Part shown: positions 10,263 to 21,500 of the stretch, piece by piece
How positions within the stretch are numbered: position 1 is the stretch's first letter
Layout of the letters: the number at the start of each line of letters is the position of its first letter
Assembly: GCF_958295425.1 (NCBI RefSeq)
Contig: NC_081154.1
Location: 5,801,139-5,865,138 of the forward strand
Length of the DNA: 64,000 nucleotides
Source: Solea solea
Taxonomy: Eukaryota > Chordata > Actinopteri > Pleuronectiformes > Soleidae
Direction: 5' to 3'
Program-made: the position numbers and the translations under genes
The notes under the pieces: model-generated
Databases searched by the model: none
Told to the model about the DNA's origin: nothing
What the model saw: the letters and a program-made list of their open reading frames with translations, nothing else

Positions 10263-11074
10263 CCAACGCTGCAGTTGATCACTTTATGTGAATGTATTGG
10301 ATTTCTTTTTGTTTTCTTAAGTTTAAAATTTACAAGAAACCAAATGCTATTCTTAACATTGTTAACAGAATACGCTGATATACTGCATAAAATAGGAGCG
10401 AGACTTGGTATAGTGATTTTTATTTCATATTTTATTCTACTCTATAATCTGTTCTTGCCTAAGTTGAATGTTGCAGTGGTTTGATGAAAGTTGAAATGTT
10501 TCAACTTTAAATGTGTTTTTTTAAACTTGAATTAATGCATAACCCCCCCCCAAAAAACTTTGAGTGTTGTGTTTCAATAATGATGTTTCACCAAAATTGA
10601 TGAAATGGAGTCTTCATCCGCAGTGATGTACAGGAATATACATGTGCTAATGAAATTATATTGTCGCATAAATAACATTTCAAATATATATATATATATT
10701 TATCCTTAGAATAGCATGAATTAATGGTATAATGTGCTGTTCCATTATGCAAATGTTAGCAAAGAAAGGCTTGGAATGACTTCTTACAAAAAAATAACAT
10801 TTGCCACGCCTCATTGGAACATGATATTTCCTCGTCTAAAAGCATATGAGACTTCTTCACATGTTGAGAGCTGTTTTTTGTGTTTTTAAAGTTGTTGCAA
10901 GGTAGAAATTGAAAAATATGCCCATATTACCCATAATTCCTCCTTCACTATGTCAATCAATCATTTAGATCTTTGATTTATATACAGATTGCATTAGAAT
11001 ACGTTTTTCTTCTCCCTGTTCCGTTCAGATCATAAAATGTGCAAAACAAACAACCTTTTATATTGTGAGGTCTT
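10263..11074. other. AT-rich unique DNA with an AT microsatellite
   Basis: No gene is seen. A short AT repeat lies at about 10684-10702. Confidence 0.4.
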
Positions 11075-11260
11075 TCTTAGGGTTAAGACCTGGTTTTAGG
11101 GTTAGGGTCAGAATTGGGTTTAGGTTAAGGGTTAAGGGTTACACATACAAAACTAATTTGTATGTGTGTGTTCTTGTTTTTTTCACTTTGTGAGGGTTAG
11201 GGTTAGAATTGGGTTGAGAATAGGGTTAGGATAAGGGGAAGGGTTAGGGTTAGGCACTTA
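11075..11260 (+). repeat. Degenerate TTAGGG-like repeat
   Basis: Many variants of TTAGGG and GGGTTA (GGTTAGGGTCAG, TTAAGGGTTAAGGGTTA, GGGTTAGGGTTAGG) fill two blocks separated by unrelated sequence near 11140-11195. These telomere-like words are scattered in fish genomes and this is not a telomere. Similar shorter blocks lie at 18334-18420 and 57195-57216. Confidence 0.7.
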
Positions 11261-11600
11261 GTTGTGATTTAAGGTGAGATAGAGAGAGAGTTAGGTCAGA
11301 AGTAGTAGTTTTTAAAGATTTCTACTGATATATTTTGCATTTCTGAACCAAATATCCCCAAAGTTGGCACTGCACACAAGGTGACCCATAGTAAGTGTCC
11401 TGCCAAGCTTGAAACCTGTCAAGTGAAAGACAGACAGTCAGCTAGAGATAAAATAGATAAAAGAAAAAAAGATTTTCAGAGAGATAGTGTCCCTGGACCC
11501 TGAATCTGTGTTGGGGGAATGTTAAACTACAATCTTGAGTGTCATAAGCTCATAATCCAGTCGATGTATTTGACTTGACTCATCCGTGACACATCCTGAC
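11261..11600. other. Unique DNA, nothing recognised
   Basis: GA-rich and A-rich stretches only; no frame or repeat could be supported. Confidence 0.4.
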
Positions 11601-11689
11601 TCATGCCATCACTAAACCCAAAAACCGCACGCACCATTATAAAACCATTTATCCGTCTTTTGTCTCGACTCTATTACACTCGTGTTATT

Positions 11690-12055
11690 TTTCCCCCGAC
11701 CGAAATAGACGTCCCCTCGTTCCGTTCGCGCCGCTCCGATTCCACCTCGCACACGTCAAAACCGCCTCGACCAGGTGGTTCAACACATCAGCGCCCATCT
11801 GCCGTCACTCGGCACCTCGTCACGTCTAATGTTATTGTCTGGTTGCCATGAAAACCAGCGCGGCAGGTCCATTTTTCCCCGCCCCACTGCTTGCCGTACC
11901 GGGACCCAGTGTAGTGTATGCCTGCGACGGACGGCCAGGAGCCGGCGGTTTGTTATGGCGTGTCGCCACCCTCGGCGAACCACACGGCCTCCTGTTTGTT
12001 TGAACAAGGCCCCCGATGCCCTGCTGTTCGCTCGCTGTGGCGGAGAAAAATGAAA
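11690..12055. promoter_or_regulatory. CpG-rich patch without a recognised gene
   Basis: About three dozen CpG dinucleotides occur in roughly 360 bases, far above the surrounding DNA. The patch includes an exact RFX X-box (11842-11855). The overlapping open frames on both strands look like products of CpG codons rather than protein. It could be a CpG island at an unannotated promoter or an orphan island; no exon could be anchored to it. Confidence 0.35.
11842..11855 (+). promoter_or_regulatory. RFX X-box match
   Basis: GTTGCCATGAAAAC fits the RFX X-box consensus GTHNYYATRRNAAC at every position. It lies inside the CpG-rich patch. Whether it is bound is unknown. Confidence 0.35.
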
Positions 12056-13975
12056 TGTAAAAAGCTGTCAGGGCTCAGCTGTCACTGCAGAGCAACAAAA
12101 ATGGAAGGAGAAAAAGGTGAGAGGCAGTGGCGAAAGAGTGCAAGAGGGGAACGGGATTAAAAAAAAAAAAGGAATTAAGAAATTACAGAGGGATAAAGAG
12201 TGTCAAAAAAAAAGGATAGGGAGGAGTGGAGGAGGATTTGTAAATAGTGTTGTCGCTCCTGCAGCACGGTGGGCCACCCCTGTTTCCATGACTAATTGAA
12301 ATCTTCCACAAGGTTTCTGAGGCCTTACTTCTTTCCGACGCCACCCGTCTCTCCCTCTCTTTTCTGCTCCTGTTATTTTCTCCCTTCTTCCTCCCGTATA
12401 TATATCTGTGTATGGGACAGAAATACGAGCCCGTATTTTTAGGTTTTCCAGTCATTTGGAGTCAAATTTATACCGTTTCCAAACAAAAACAATAACAGGA
12501 CAATTTTGAAGGCAGAACCTTTGCAGTGTCGTTGCAGACACTGTCCTGTACTTCACATATTTGGAATTAGACTGTGTCAATCATGGCTGAGCGACTTGGA
12601 CATACAAACTTCGGAAAAATGGATAAGACCATCACCCACAGCTGCCCTAAATGAACAGCATTGGTAATTATCAAAATATTTCTTAAGCACTGTATATATA
12701 TGTAAGAAATAGAAGAAGTATACGGTTCCAGACAATAAAGAAAATACCTGCATTCTCTTGAATGGACATCAGTAAATGTCACTTGTCATCATCAACAAAA
12801 CAGGACAATTCAATGATAAAATAGAGCATGTATTGCAGTGTGTACACACTAATTGCATGGTTTAGGTGGACATACAGTGGACCAGTCCTTCAGCGTTGCT
12901 TGTCGTTGAATATTGGTTTGGAAAGACTGGTCTTTAGCTTTCTTACCTAGCTATCACTGAAATGTGTGCCCACAGTCAATGGAAGCAGAAGGGGATTAGC
13001 TTCAGAGCTAAGAAGCCGCTTGCTATTGCTTCATATGTAGAGTGGCAGGCTAGCTAGTATCCAGCTAATGCTATGTTTAAAAAAAAAAAGAAAGTAAATG
13101 TGTTTATTCCACAATGTTCACATCTTCTCTTTAAGGTGAATGTGTGTATTTTCAGTAGAGACATGGTCATTATTTTGTGCTAAAATTAGCAAGGAGAGAA
13201 GAAACAGTGACAGTGTGGCAAATGCTAGCATTATTCAGCGTTATTTTCCACTTCTTCTGTGTTTACTTCAAAATGAACAGCAAGTGAACACATTTTGAAT
13301 GAATGCTGAAAATGTTTTAAGACTAACTGTCATGCTAGCGGCCAGGAAATAAGAAATGAAAGTGTTCACCTGGGTCTTGTGTTCCCACTAATGCAGAATG
13401 GAGCCTAAAGGCCCATTTATATGCTACGCAAAACACAGAGACGGAGCCTTTTGTCCATATTTTGTGAGTACAAGTCAGTGATATCAATTTTAAGTTAACA
13501 AATGAACATACTGTATATAATTACAGTGGAAGTCAGGGGCCACGTGTGTGTTTGTGAGTTAAAGGGTGTGTACGTGTGCCTCAGCTCCACTGTGGCTGGT
13601 GCTACATGCTAGCAGGCGGTAAATGGCTGGGAGGTGGGGTCCTGTAATGGGTCAGTAGACTATACAGACACCGAGGGGTCTATATGTAACTCACACCCAG
13701 CAGAACATAAGTCTACTGGGGCACAGCTTGATCCTCAGACTGCCTGCTTGACTGACTAAGCCACATATTTATCGCTAACCCCGGTGTGACCGTAGCTGTT
13801 GCACCAAACATGGCACCCAACGGGGTGATTCATATCAACTGTACACATTTTATCAAAAAAAACAAAAAAAATATCTGCAATTAATCACCTTTTAATCAGG
13901 CTATTAAAAGCCCTGTCAAAGCTACAGGAGCGGTCACCATTCAATAAATTGCACGAGTGTGTGTTTTGAAGTATG
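12056..13975. other. Unique DNA, no supported gene
   Basis: GA-rich stretch at 12100-12230 with a poly-A, then low-repeat DNA. GCTAGC-type words recur at 12950-13340 but form no clear repeat. No exon was supported on either strand. Confidence 0.4.
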
Positions 13976-13979
13976 CGAC

Positions 13980-14490
13980 GGGGTCAAGTTTCCTTGAGCA
14001 GGAGCCCGCTCACCGTTTTGAGCGGAGTTTTTTCGGCGGTTGAAACCAAAACACGGATGATTTGAGAGAAGGCACAAGAGCGTGAAACATGATTATGTTT
14101 CAACATTCTACGAGCAAACGCTACTATTTTATTACAGGGCCTGATCAAATTTATAAATTGAATTAGGGGTCTTTTATCAATCCAGACAGCGATTGATTTC
14201 ATCTCAGAGGCAAATATTCTGGGATGCATTGATGGTTTTAAGCGCGCGTGTGTGCGTGCGAGGTGATGGGAAAAAAAAATATGAAAAATAGCAAGATTTT
14301 ATGGGCTGTTTTGCTGCAGTACAGTGCTTCCATATGGATTTTATGGTTGTTTTTGCTGCACGGGTGTCATGGAGGAGATATTATTTACAGTCTATGTCAA
14401 ATATGGTTAGCCTCAACCTTTATCAAACGGGAACATCCCACATTTTTTGTCCTCTCTTTGGAGACATTTGGTTATTTCAGAAAATAGACA
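13980..14490. other. Possible conserved noncoding block
   Basis: A run of repeat-free, balanced DNA with long A/T words typical of vertebrate conserved noncoding elements: GATTATGTTTCAAC, AAATTTATAAATTGAATTAG, CAGCGATTGATTTC and CCTCAACCTTTATCAAACGG. Short open frames exist on both strands but none has coding codon use. The call is by appearance only. Confidence 0.2.
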
Positions 14491-15028
14491 GGAGCAGAGT
14501 TTTGTCATGTTGTGCTCTTATTTAGGGGAGTTCTATAAATAGAAAAAGTTTCCATGTTCCACAGCCTTGGCTTCTTCAGTCCTTTATTTATCTGTCACCG
14601 TATAGTTAGTAGACCACACGCAGATTTATGTCACGGGTGTCAGTTTCAGCAATGACCTCATGGTACCTGCACTGTCGGCCTCGGTGAAGTCATGGATTAG
14701 GTTGAAGGCAGCAGCTACTGCAAATGCTTTTCGTGTTTACCCTGCATCTGTGTTACATTATTGGCGTAAGCAGTTTGGCCAAAGTGGCTTTTTTGTTTTT
14801 GTTGCAACGTTCTATCGTCCAAAAATGAACTTTTGTTTGAACGACGGAAAAACACGAGACATGTGTGCAGTGCGGCTAAAGTTGTGTTAAACAAATGTTG
14901 AAGGACAAGAATGAAAGCCTTCCAGAAAGAAAACTGGTAGAACTTTGACTTATTACATCAGGAGATTAATGCCTTTTTATGAAACCAGCAACTTGTTTCA
15001 GCAGGTTCAGCAAAGTGTCAGATTAAAA
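14491..15028. other. Unique DNA, nothing recognised
   Basis: No repeat, exon or RNA gene could be supported. Confidence 0.4.
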
Positions 15029-15282
<254 letters not shown>

Positions 15283-16685
15283 AAATATATAATAAAATGA
15301 GGGTAAATTAAATTCTCTTTGGAGTAAACAATATTCTTTTATTTCACCATTTTGTTGAGAGATTAATTTATTTTATCCTCCACAGATCTTTTAATGAAAG
15401 CCCTCGATGATGTTTAAACGCTCTACGTGGAAGACCGGGCCAACTGTTGACTTCATTCTCCAAACGCTTCGGGGGAAAGAACATTACCAGAAAGTTGGGT
15501 CGTCCGTCCCATCATAAAAATTGACAACACGCACTCTGCATTTGGACAAGTCCCTGCAGCGAACACGGCCGGTGAGCAGTTCTTTATGTGCCTGTCATTC
15601 AGGATGTGCAGCGGAGCGCGGCTTTTCCAGGAGTGGCTTCACCGGCCAATCGCGAGCGGCCAAGTCTCAATCCTTTCGCACTCGCATTATCAATAGTAAC
15701 ATGAAGCAAAGCAGAGCTACAAATAAAGAGTTAGGGTGACATGCAGGACGACGCCCCTTTAATAGAATTAAGGCTTTGCTCCATTAATGCCAGGCTGCAA
15801 CTAATCAAATTTACAGTAATACGTGGACTATATTACGCTAAAGTTGTAAACTTGTCTGATGTGTTTTAAATCACTTTATCGCCTGACCCTGAAACAGCAC
15901 TGCTGCACTGTGGTGGAGAACCTGCGGACCATAACATTTACACAGCCTTGGTGGATTTGCCAAGAAACCTACTTTAAAAAGTGTGGAAATTTGAGTCTGG
16001 CCATCCGTTTAAATCACTGCTACTGGAACACATGGGAGTTTTACACGTGGAGCTATGAACAGGCTGGAGTTTGGGGTGATTTGTTTTGTCCTCTCTTTGC
16101 ATATGTGTTGTGCTTAAATGTGTCTATGAAGCTCTTCTACAGTCACAGTGTATTTCAAGTAGGACCCTAAAGAAATGAACTACTAGAAACCCAACTTTCA
16201 TTGAACTTATGAGTATATCCAGCGATCAGTGATCAGTGTTTACTCATTGCCATCTGTTTCTCAGTCTCAGAGCCATGACAATAATGGTTTGTTGTAGTTA
16301 AAAGTCTAAATTTACGAGTTCTTGTTCGGAAACGTCCCCCTCAGGTCGTATTTCCAATCCGCAAAGTCAGATCGACCACACAAACCCCAACATTGGGTTC
16401 CATATTACTGTTTTATCCATGAACATGTTGCTATGCTGTTTTGTGTACATGCATTGTCTGGCATTACTATCAGCGGCTAACCTGAGATGTGTGTGTGCGC
16501 CCACGTTTGTTTCCGACTCCACAGATGGAACGTGGTCAACTCTTGGTCAAGAGGTGATGTCACTCCCAGTCCTGACTTGAAAAGTAAATGTAGATTTCCA
16601 CAAGTAAATATACACTAATGAAACTAAACCAGACCTTGTTTGTATGAACTTTAAAAGTGTCAAGTTCATTAAATGGCAATTTAAT
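15283..16685. other. Unique DNA, no supported gene
   Basis: A 103-codon open frame at 15859-16170 is rich in C, W and H and has no recognised domain. An acceptor-like TTTCCGACTCCACAG lies near 16524. Neither is enough to call a gene. Confidence 0.35.
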
Positions 16686-16697
16686 GACCCATTTAAA

Positions 16698-16757
<60 letters not shown>

Positions 16758-16818
16758 TATTTTATTTTATATTTTTTTTATATTTTATATATAGTTATAT
16801 AAAATAAAATATATATAT
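16686..16818. repeat. AT microsatellite and AT-rich tail
   Basis: An almost pure AT repeat from about 16697 to 16750 continues into TATTTTATATTT-type DNA to about 16818. Confidence 0.9.
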
Positions 16819-16819
16819 A

Positions 16820-16912
16820 AAAAAATACTGTATCATACTAATGTCGGTATTGGAAGTTTCTCAAGATTTTGGTATCAGAGACAAAAAAGTAGAATTGAGC
16901 CATCCCTAGTCG
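16820..16912 (-). mobile_element. hAT-like MITE end
   Basis: Read on the minus strand, the segment begins TAGGGATGGCTCAATTCTAC, then TCTGATACCAAAATC and CCAATACCGAC. The copy at 40125-40440 starts AAGGATGGCTTAATACCATT and continues TCTGATACCAATA and ATACCGATATCAG. The edge resembles terminal repeats of fish hAT elements; the superfamily is inferred. Confidence 0.5.
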
Positions 16913-17063
16913 AAACATGGTCATGGACTTAAAATAAATCAAAAATGATCCTTTTGATTGTCCATTTCATGTGAACCAATGAAGAAGAAGAGAGAAGATG
17001 AAGATGCTGCTACCGCACCTGCTTAACTAACACCACTCTGCACTCTCATGTCAAACGCAAGGT

Positions 17064-17111
17064 CACACACACACACACACACACACACAGAGTGCTCTGA
17101 TTGGCCAGCAA

Positions 17112-17143
<32 letters not shown>
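17064..17143. repeat. CA and TG microsatellites in inverted pair
   Basis: A CA run (17064-17089) and a TG run (17115-17143) flank a 25-base spacer holding TGATTGGCCAGC. Because CA and TG are complementary, the pair forms a potential hairpin or cruciform of about 26 base pairs. Confidence 0.85.
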
Positions 17144-17144
<1 letters not shown>

Positions 17145-17580
17145 CGGAGACAGACCGCTTGCTGTAGCGTGTGGCAAGCGTGCGAGTCGTCATGATGTGG
17201 TTTGCACAGCTCGCTGCTCACATACTAAACTCTACCTGCCACATTATAAATCTGCGGGGGGGGGGGGGGGGGAGAAAAGGCCCGGGAGGGTAAAACATGG
17301 CGGAGAGGAGATGTGTGTAGAGAGAGAGAGTTTCAGGTTATTATGTGTTACGACACGTCTATCGATTTCTTGAATGATCTCGCGACAGTCAGGTGGAAGC
17401 CGTTTTGGGTGTAGCACTTTGTGCGGCGGTACCTGACCGACCGAAACGCACACATCACACTATGAACGACTGTCAAGGCTGCGAGTTGTTATTTCTTTTT
17501 CTTTTCTTTTTTTGCTCTATTTTCCTTAGTTGCTCGCTGGAAAGAATTCCAGAGTCTACCTGCCTCGCCTGCCGTGTAAT
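17144..17580. other. Unique DNA with a 17-base G run
   Basis: A pure G run lies at 17256-17272. No gene was supported; open frames here overlap on both strands. Confidence 0.4.
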
Positions 17581-17589
17581 GAGGTGAAA

Positions 17590-17950
17590 TTATTCTCCGG
17601 GCCGACTGACGACGGCATCATTTAGTCAGTCAGTGTTGGGGATCTGGCTCGGTGCCTGGGAGACGCTCGGCCTCATGACTGTGCCTGTGTTTTTACTCAA
17701 AATATGAAGAAAAAGAAGAAGAAAAAAGAAAAAGCAGAAAAAGGAGCTCTCCAATTAATTTGCCATTTACATATTCCTGGCTGCGGTTTTCCAGATGGGC
17801 TGCATGGGAGGGGTCAGGGTGGGGTGCTGGCCAGGAAATGAGACGCCTTCTCCGCCGCCACGTTGATTATTTGTTTAGGTCATTAATAATTCCTGAGGTG
17901 CTGCAATTAATTCTGAAATTAGCCAGGTGATTGGCGCTGTGGGGAGCGAG
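17590..17950. other. Strong-looking conserved noncoding candidate
   Basis: The stretch 17750-17945 is repeat-free and carries several homeodomain-type cores spaced closely: CCAATTAATTTGCC, TTGATTATTTG, CATTAATAATTCCTGAG, GCAATTAATTCTGAAATTAG and CCAGGTGATTGGC. No frame is open across it. In fish such DNA often proves to be enhancer sequence near developmental genes, but that is inference here. Confidence 0.3.
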
Positions 17951-18333
17951 AAAGCGTGGAAAAAAGTGGGGTGGAGGACACACGTGCAAACATTTCTGCT
18001 GCGGTGACATTTACCAGTAAACAGTCCCAAGATTAGTTACAGGCTGTTTGTTTTTAGGTGACGAACGCTGGCACTTGGGGAGACGTGGATAACCCCCGCT
18101 GTACACCGCGTGTCACCTGCTTCACTGCGGCGGGGGACAACACGGTCAGAGACATTAGAGAGGAGGACAGGAACAGGGACGCTGTTGGCGTCTCTCTCCT
18201 TGTGGTCAAACCTCCGAGCTGTGAAAGAAGGGCGGTGCAGAGCAGCGGCTCTTCTCCTGCAGCTTTACCTGAAATGTATTCATCCTCACATGGACCATTG
18301 TTGTGTTGTTGGTTTTTTTTGCCAAATTGTGAG
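17951..18333. other. Unique DNA, nothing recognised
   Basis: Overlapping open frames at 18058-18441 reach 127 codons but show no domain or coding codon bias. Confidence 0.35.
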
Positions 18334-18500
18334 CAGAGGGTTAGGGTTGAGGATGTGGTTAGATTTAGGGCTCAGGATAGGATTAGAGTTAGGGTTTTGG
18401 GGGTGGAATTAAGTTATTTTAGGGTTTTACATTTATTGTAAAGCACTTTGAGATGCCTTGTTGTTGAAATGTGCTATGTAAGTAAACTTGCTTTGCCTAA
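18334..18500 (+). repeat. TTAGGG-like block and LINE 3' tail
   Basis: Bases 18334-18420 hold degenerate TTAGGG words. They run into 18430-18497, where TTGTAAAGCACTTTGAGATG and CCTTGTTGTTG followed by GTGCTATGTAAGTAAAC match the 3' tail of fish L2/RTE-like LINEs or LINE-tailed SINEs. Confidence 0.55.
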
Positions 18501-18639
18501 GAAGCCATGATTAGCCTTTAATTGTGATTATGGAATTTTTTTTTAATCATCTTCATACTCATTTAAGTGTTAATCTTATGAAGTCGATGAGTCTACTGAC
18601 ATTGTAGGAAACTACGAAGCCTTGAAAGAGTAAGTAAGT

Positions 18640-18745
18640 TAGTAAAGTTTATTTATCAAGCACCTTTCACGGATATAAAATCACAAGGTGCTTTACAATA
18701 AAATAAATGCCACAAATATTAAAAGAGACATGAAAAATACTACGG
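18640..18745 (+). mobile_element. Fish repeat fragment (AAAGTTTATTTAT family)
   Basis: AGTAAAGTTTATTTATCAAG, CACCTTTCACGGATATAAAA and AGGTGCTTTACAATAAAATA are in the order of a common fish repeat in which a 'TTTATATAGCACTTTTCA' block precedes 'AAGTGCTTTACA'. Confidence 0.55.
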
Positions 18746-19159
18746 ATAAAAACACAGAAACACTCAAAGCCATAAAAACCCTTGTCTAACTAAAAGAAAA
18801 AACATTTCTCACGTTACCAAAAATTCTTACAGGTTACATATTTTATGAGTTTTAGTATTATTTAAGTATATTTAAGTTAAAAAAAGATGTGTGGAAATGC
18901 ATGACTCCCTCTTGCAAGCATAAATCACTAGGACTGTATGTCTTTTACAGGAGATTTTGATCATTTTCTCCATTCGTGATTATCCCGATATTGCAAATTC
19001 ACCACACTCAACTCCGTGTGAATGCTCTGTGAGACAATACGTGATAAAATCACACGTTGTTCCATCTCTAGTATCCGTGATGACTGGTCCATGTCCAACA
19101 GCTGGCATTGTAAGGTGGAGACACAGAGCAAGAAAAGAATGATTCTGTCATTAAGTCAA

Positions 19160-19400
19160 TGAGAACCAGGAGGAGAAGAAGAAGGAGGAGGAGGAGGAGG
19201 AGGAGGCAGTGAGCGAAACATGAAGTCATGGCCCTCACAGTGAGATCCCAGTTCTCCGCTCCAGGTTCGATTCCTGTGGGACAAGGAGACAGCGACTCTC
19301 CGGCTCCACGGCTTGACGACCATACGGTGACTGTGATGTTCCACATGTGGCGGCAGACCTGGTTACCCCCCCCCCCCCACACACACACACACACACTCAA
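19160..19400. repeat. AGG repeat, tRNA-like B box, CA repeat
   Basis: An AGG/GAA trinucleotide array lies at 19167-19206 and a C run plus CA repeat at 19367-19397. Between them AGGTTCGATTCC (about 19263) fits a tRNA B box, but no A box or cloverleaf could be built, so this is probably a degraded SINE-like tail. Confidence 0.5.
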
Positions 19401-20270
19401 CGACAGGCACACTTTGACGAGGTCGACGCACAGAGAGCTCCAGTCACGGCCAAGAGAAGCAACGATGGTGAAGGTGATGACAAGTAAAATGATAGTTTCC
19501 ATTTTGTCTTTACTATTGTGAGGTGACATTGCATTTGGTTGGCAGGGTCAGTGTTGTGGAATAAGGGCAGAGCAACTGTTTCCAAACACTTTCATGTGTT
19601 TGACCCCAAAGGACTCTTTAGACTACAACCCCTTACATTGACTGGAGCTGATGTAATAAAGTCGAACAAGTGTCTTTCTGTTAGAGACATGACATGACAG
19701 GACACTGATTGTTGTGTATAATTATCAGTACTTGTATTTTCCAACTTGCCTAAAGCATAAATGTTGCGTTTTTTTCAATAAAATTGTGCTCATGACCACT
19801 TTGATGGAATTTTGAGTGGATCGTTCAACGTAGTGACACCAAAATGACAAAAATGACCAGATAACATCGCCAGAAAACATGGGAAAGACTGTAATATGTT
19901 AATCGAAGAGATTAAAATCATCCAAATTCACATACACTCACCCAGTCACACCACTAAACAACAGAACATTATAATCATCGTCATTATTTTAAAGTTAAAA
20001 GATCAATATGCAACAATTTCACTTTGAAAATAAGAAGTTAAAATGAATTTTCTATGCTGCAATCTTGACTTTTTTTCATTCCCGACCTTGGTGCCGAACA
20101 CCCGATGTTTTAAAAGTGAGTCATACTGAATGACATTCAGCAGCTAAAAAGTGCCTTAATCAGGCCCAGCAAGTTCACAATTGATGCCAGTGAAAAGACT
20201 TGGATGGAAAAACAACAAGAGAGAAAAAAAGAAGCGTTCAACTCAAATATTCAGGGAGGAAACGTCTGAA
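19401..20270. other. Unique AT-rich DNA
   Basis: No gene, repeat or RNA gene was recognised. Confidence 0.4.
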
Positions 20271-20274
20271 AAAT

Positions 20275-20625
20275 GCAGTATATCACATTCATTTTCCCAA
20301 ACTCATCCTGCGGGCCGGATAGGACCCTCCGGTGGGCCGGTTCTGGCCCCGCGGGCCCTAGATTTAGCAGCATCAACAGTTTTATACACTCTGTGTATCA
20401 TTTACACGCCCGTTATTCTCACATACCTGACTGTTGCGTACATGTCCTGCTGCACTTGCTCCGTCCCGTCACTGTAATGACTGTTGACATGAGAGCACAA
20501 AAACTCTAAAGACGAGAGGAAATGGGAGGAAAAAAACGCAATCTTCCCTTATCCCATAATTGTCACCTGCGAGTTACGGCGTCTGGGTAAAAGTTGCCCA
20601 GCCTGGCTTTAAATAAAATGACAAA
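20275..20625. mobile_element. hAT-derived repeat fragment
   Basis: CCTGCGGGCCGGATAGGACC, then CCGGTGGGCCGGTTCTGG and CCCGCGGGCCCTAGATTT are the highly recognisable GC-rich block found near one end of a fish hAT (Charlie-like) element. GGGTAAAAGTTGCCCAGCC at about 20585 may be the opposite end. No transposase frame remains. Confidence 0.55.
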
Positions 20626-20639
20626 TTGTATAAATAGTA

Positions 20640-21500
20640 TACGCAGAGAATGGCTGTGGTGTAGAAAATCATGCGCTTACGTTTGTTTTCTCGGGCGAGG
20701 GAAGAGACTGAGGGCGACGGGACGCCTCGGACTTTGTTTGTGAACATGTTGAGTTCAGAGAAACGAAGTGAAATGAGTGTGAACTTGAACTTTTAATCGT
20801 CGGGAGCAGCAGAAGCAGTGGCCGCGACTTGCTTACTTTCACAAAAGCACTCAGAAATGAAGTGCCAGCCCCGATTTGCGGCTCCGGCTGAATTGAGTCT
20901 GGAGTGTATTTAAAGCAAAATGAATGTAGTCGGTGCACAGAAACACACACGCACTGAGTCATCTGCTTCCCCGTGGGGCTGTGCCATTCCTCTTGGCCGA
21001 CCACCAGGGAAGTGGCGGCGAGGTTAAAGCTACGAGACCCTAACAAACACTCCTGTGGACCCTGGTCTGCTTTTTTCCTCCTCCACTCAGACGTGAGAGC
21101 GTGAGACTCGGCCTCTCCGTCGCTCCATTTAGGTGACTGATAGCTGGGCACATTTTCCCCTTAAAACAGCCACCAATTATCAGACGCAATTAAGCCCCAC
21201 CCCCCCCCACTGCACAATTACAACACACCCTCAGATTGTACACGTGTGACGGAGTGTGTTCCACTGCCGGGCGACTTGATGAAGGATGATTGTGAGGCGC
21301 GGAGGTGACTGCGTTCATAACGAAACACGGGGCGGGCGAGTCCGTGATGGAGTTCACCAACTCTGAGCTTAATATTAAATTAAAACAACTGTCTTAGTGG
21401 CTGGAATAAGGTTCAACGCAGACCAAAGAAAACATGCCACATTGCACTTCAGGGAAGGTTTACTTTAGCCTCACCTTCCATTCGTCCTGCAGACGAGGCC
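20640..21500. other. GC-balanced unique DNA, CNE-like parts
   Basis: A 160-codon open frame lies on the minus strand (20669-21151) but its composition (S, Q, P, poly-L) matches no known family. The stretch 21000-21190, ending CACCAATTATCAGACGCAATT, looks like possible conserved noncoding DNA. Confidence 0.3.

Noticed and set aside
11075..11260. Telomere
   Set aside because: The repeats are degenerate, short, interrupted and flanked by ordinary DNA on both sides.
15859..16170. 103-codon frame rich in W, C and H
   Set aside because: No domain, no splice signals at its ends and no coding codon bias.
19225..19310. tRNA gene at AGGTTCGATTCC
   Set aside because: Only the B box fits; the A box and acceptor stem are absent.
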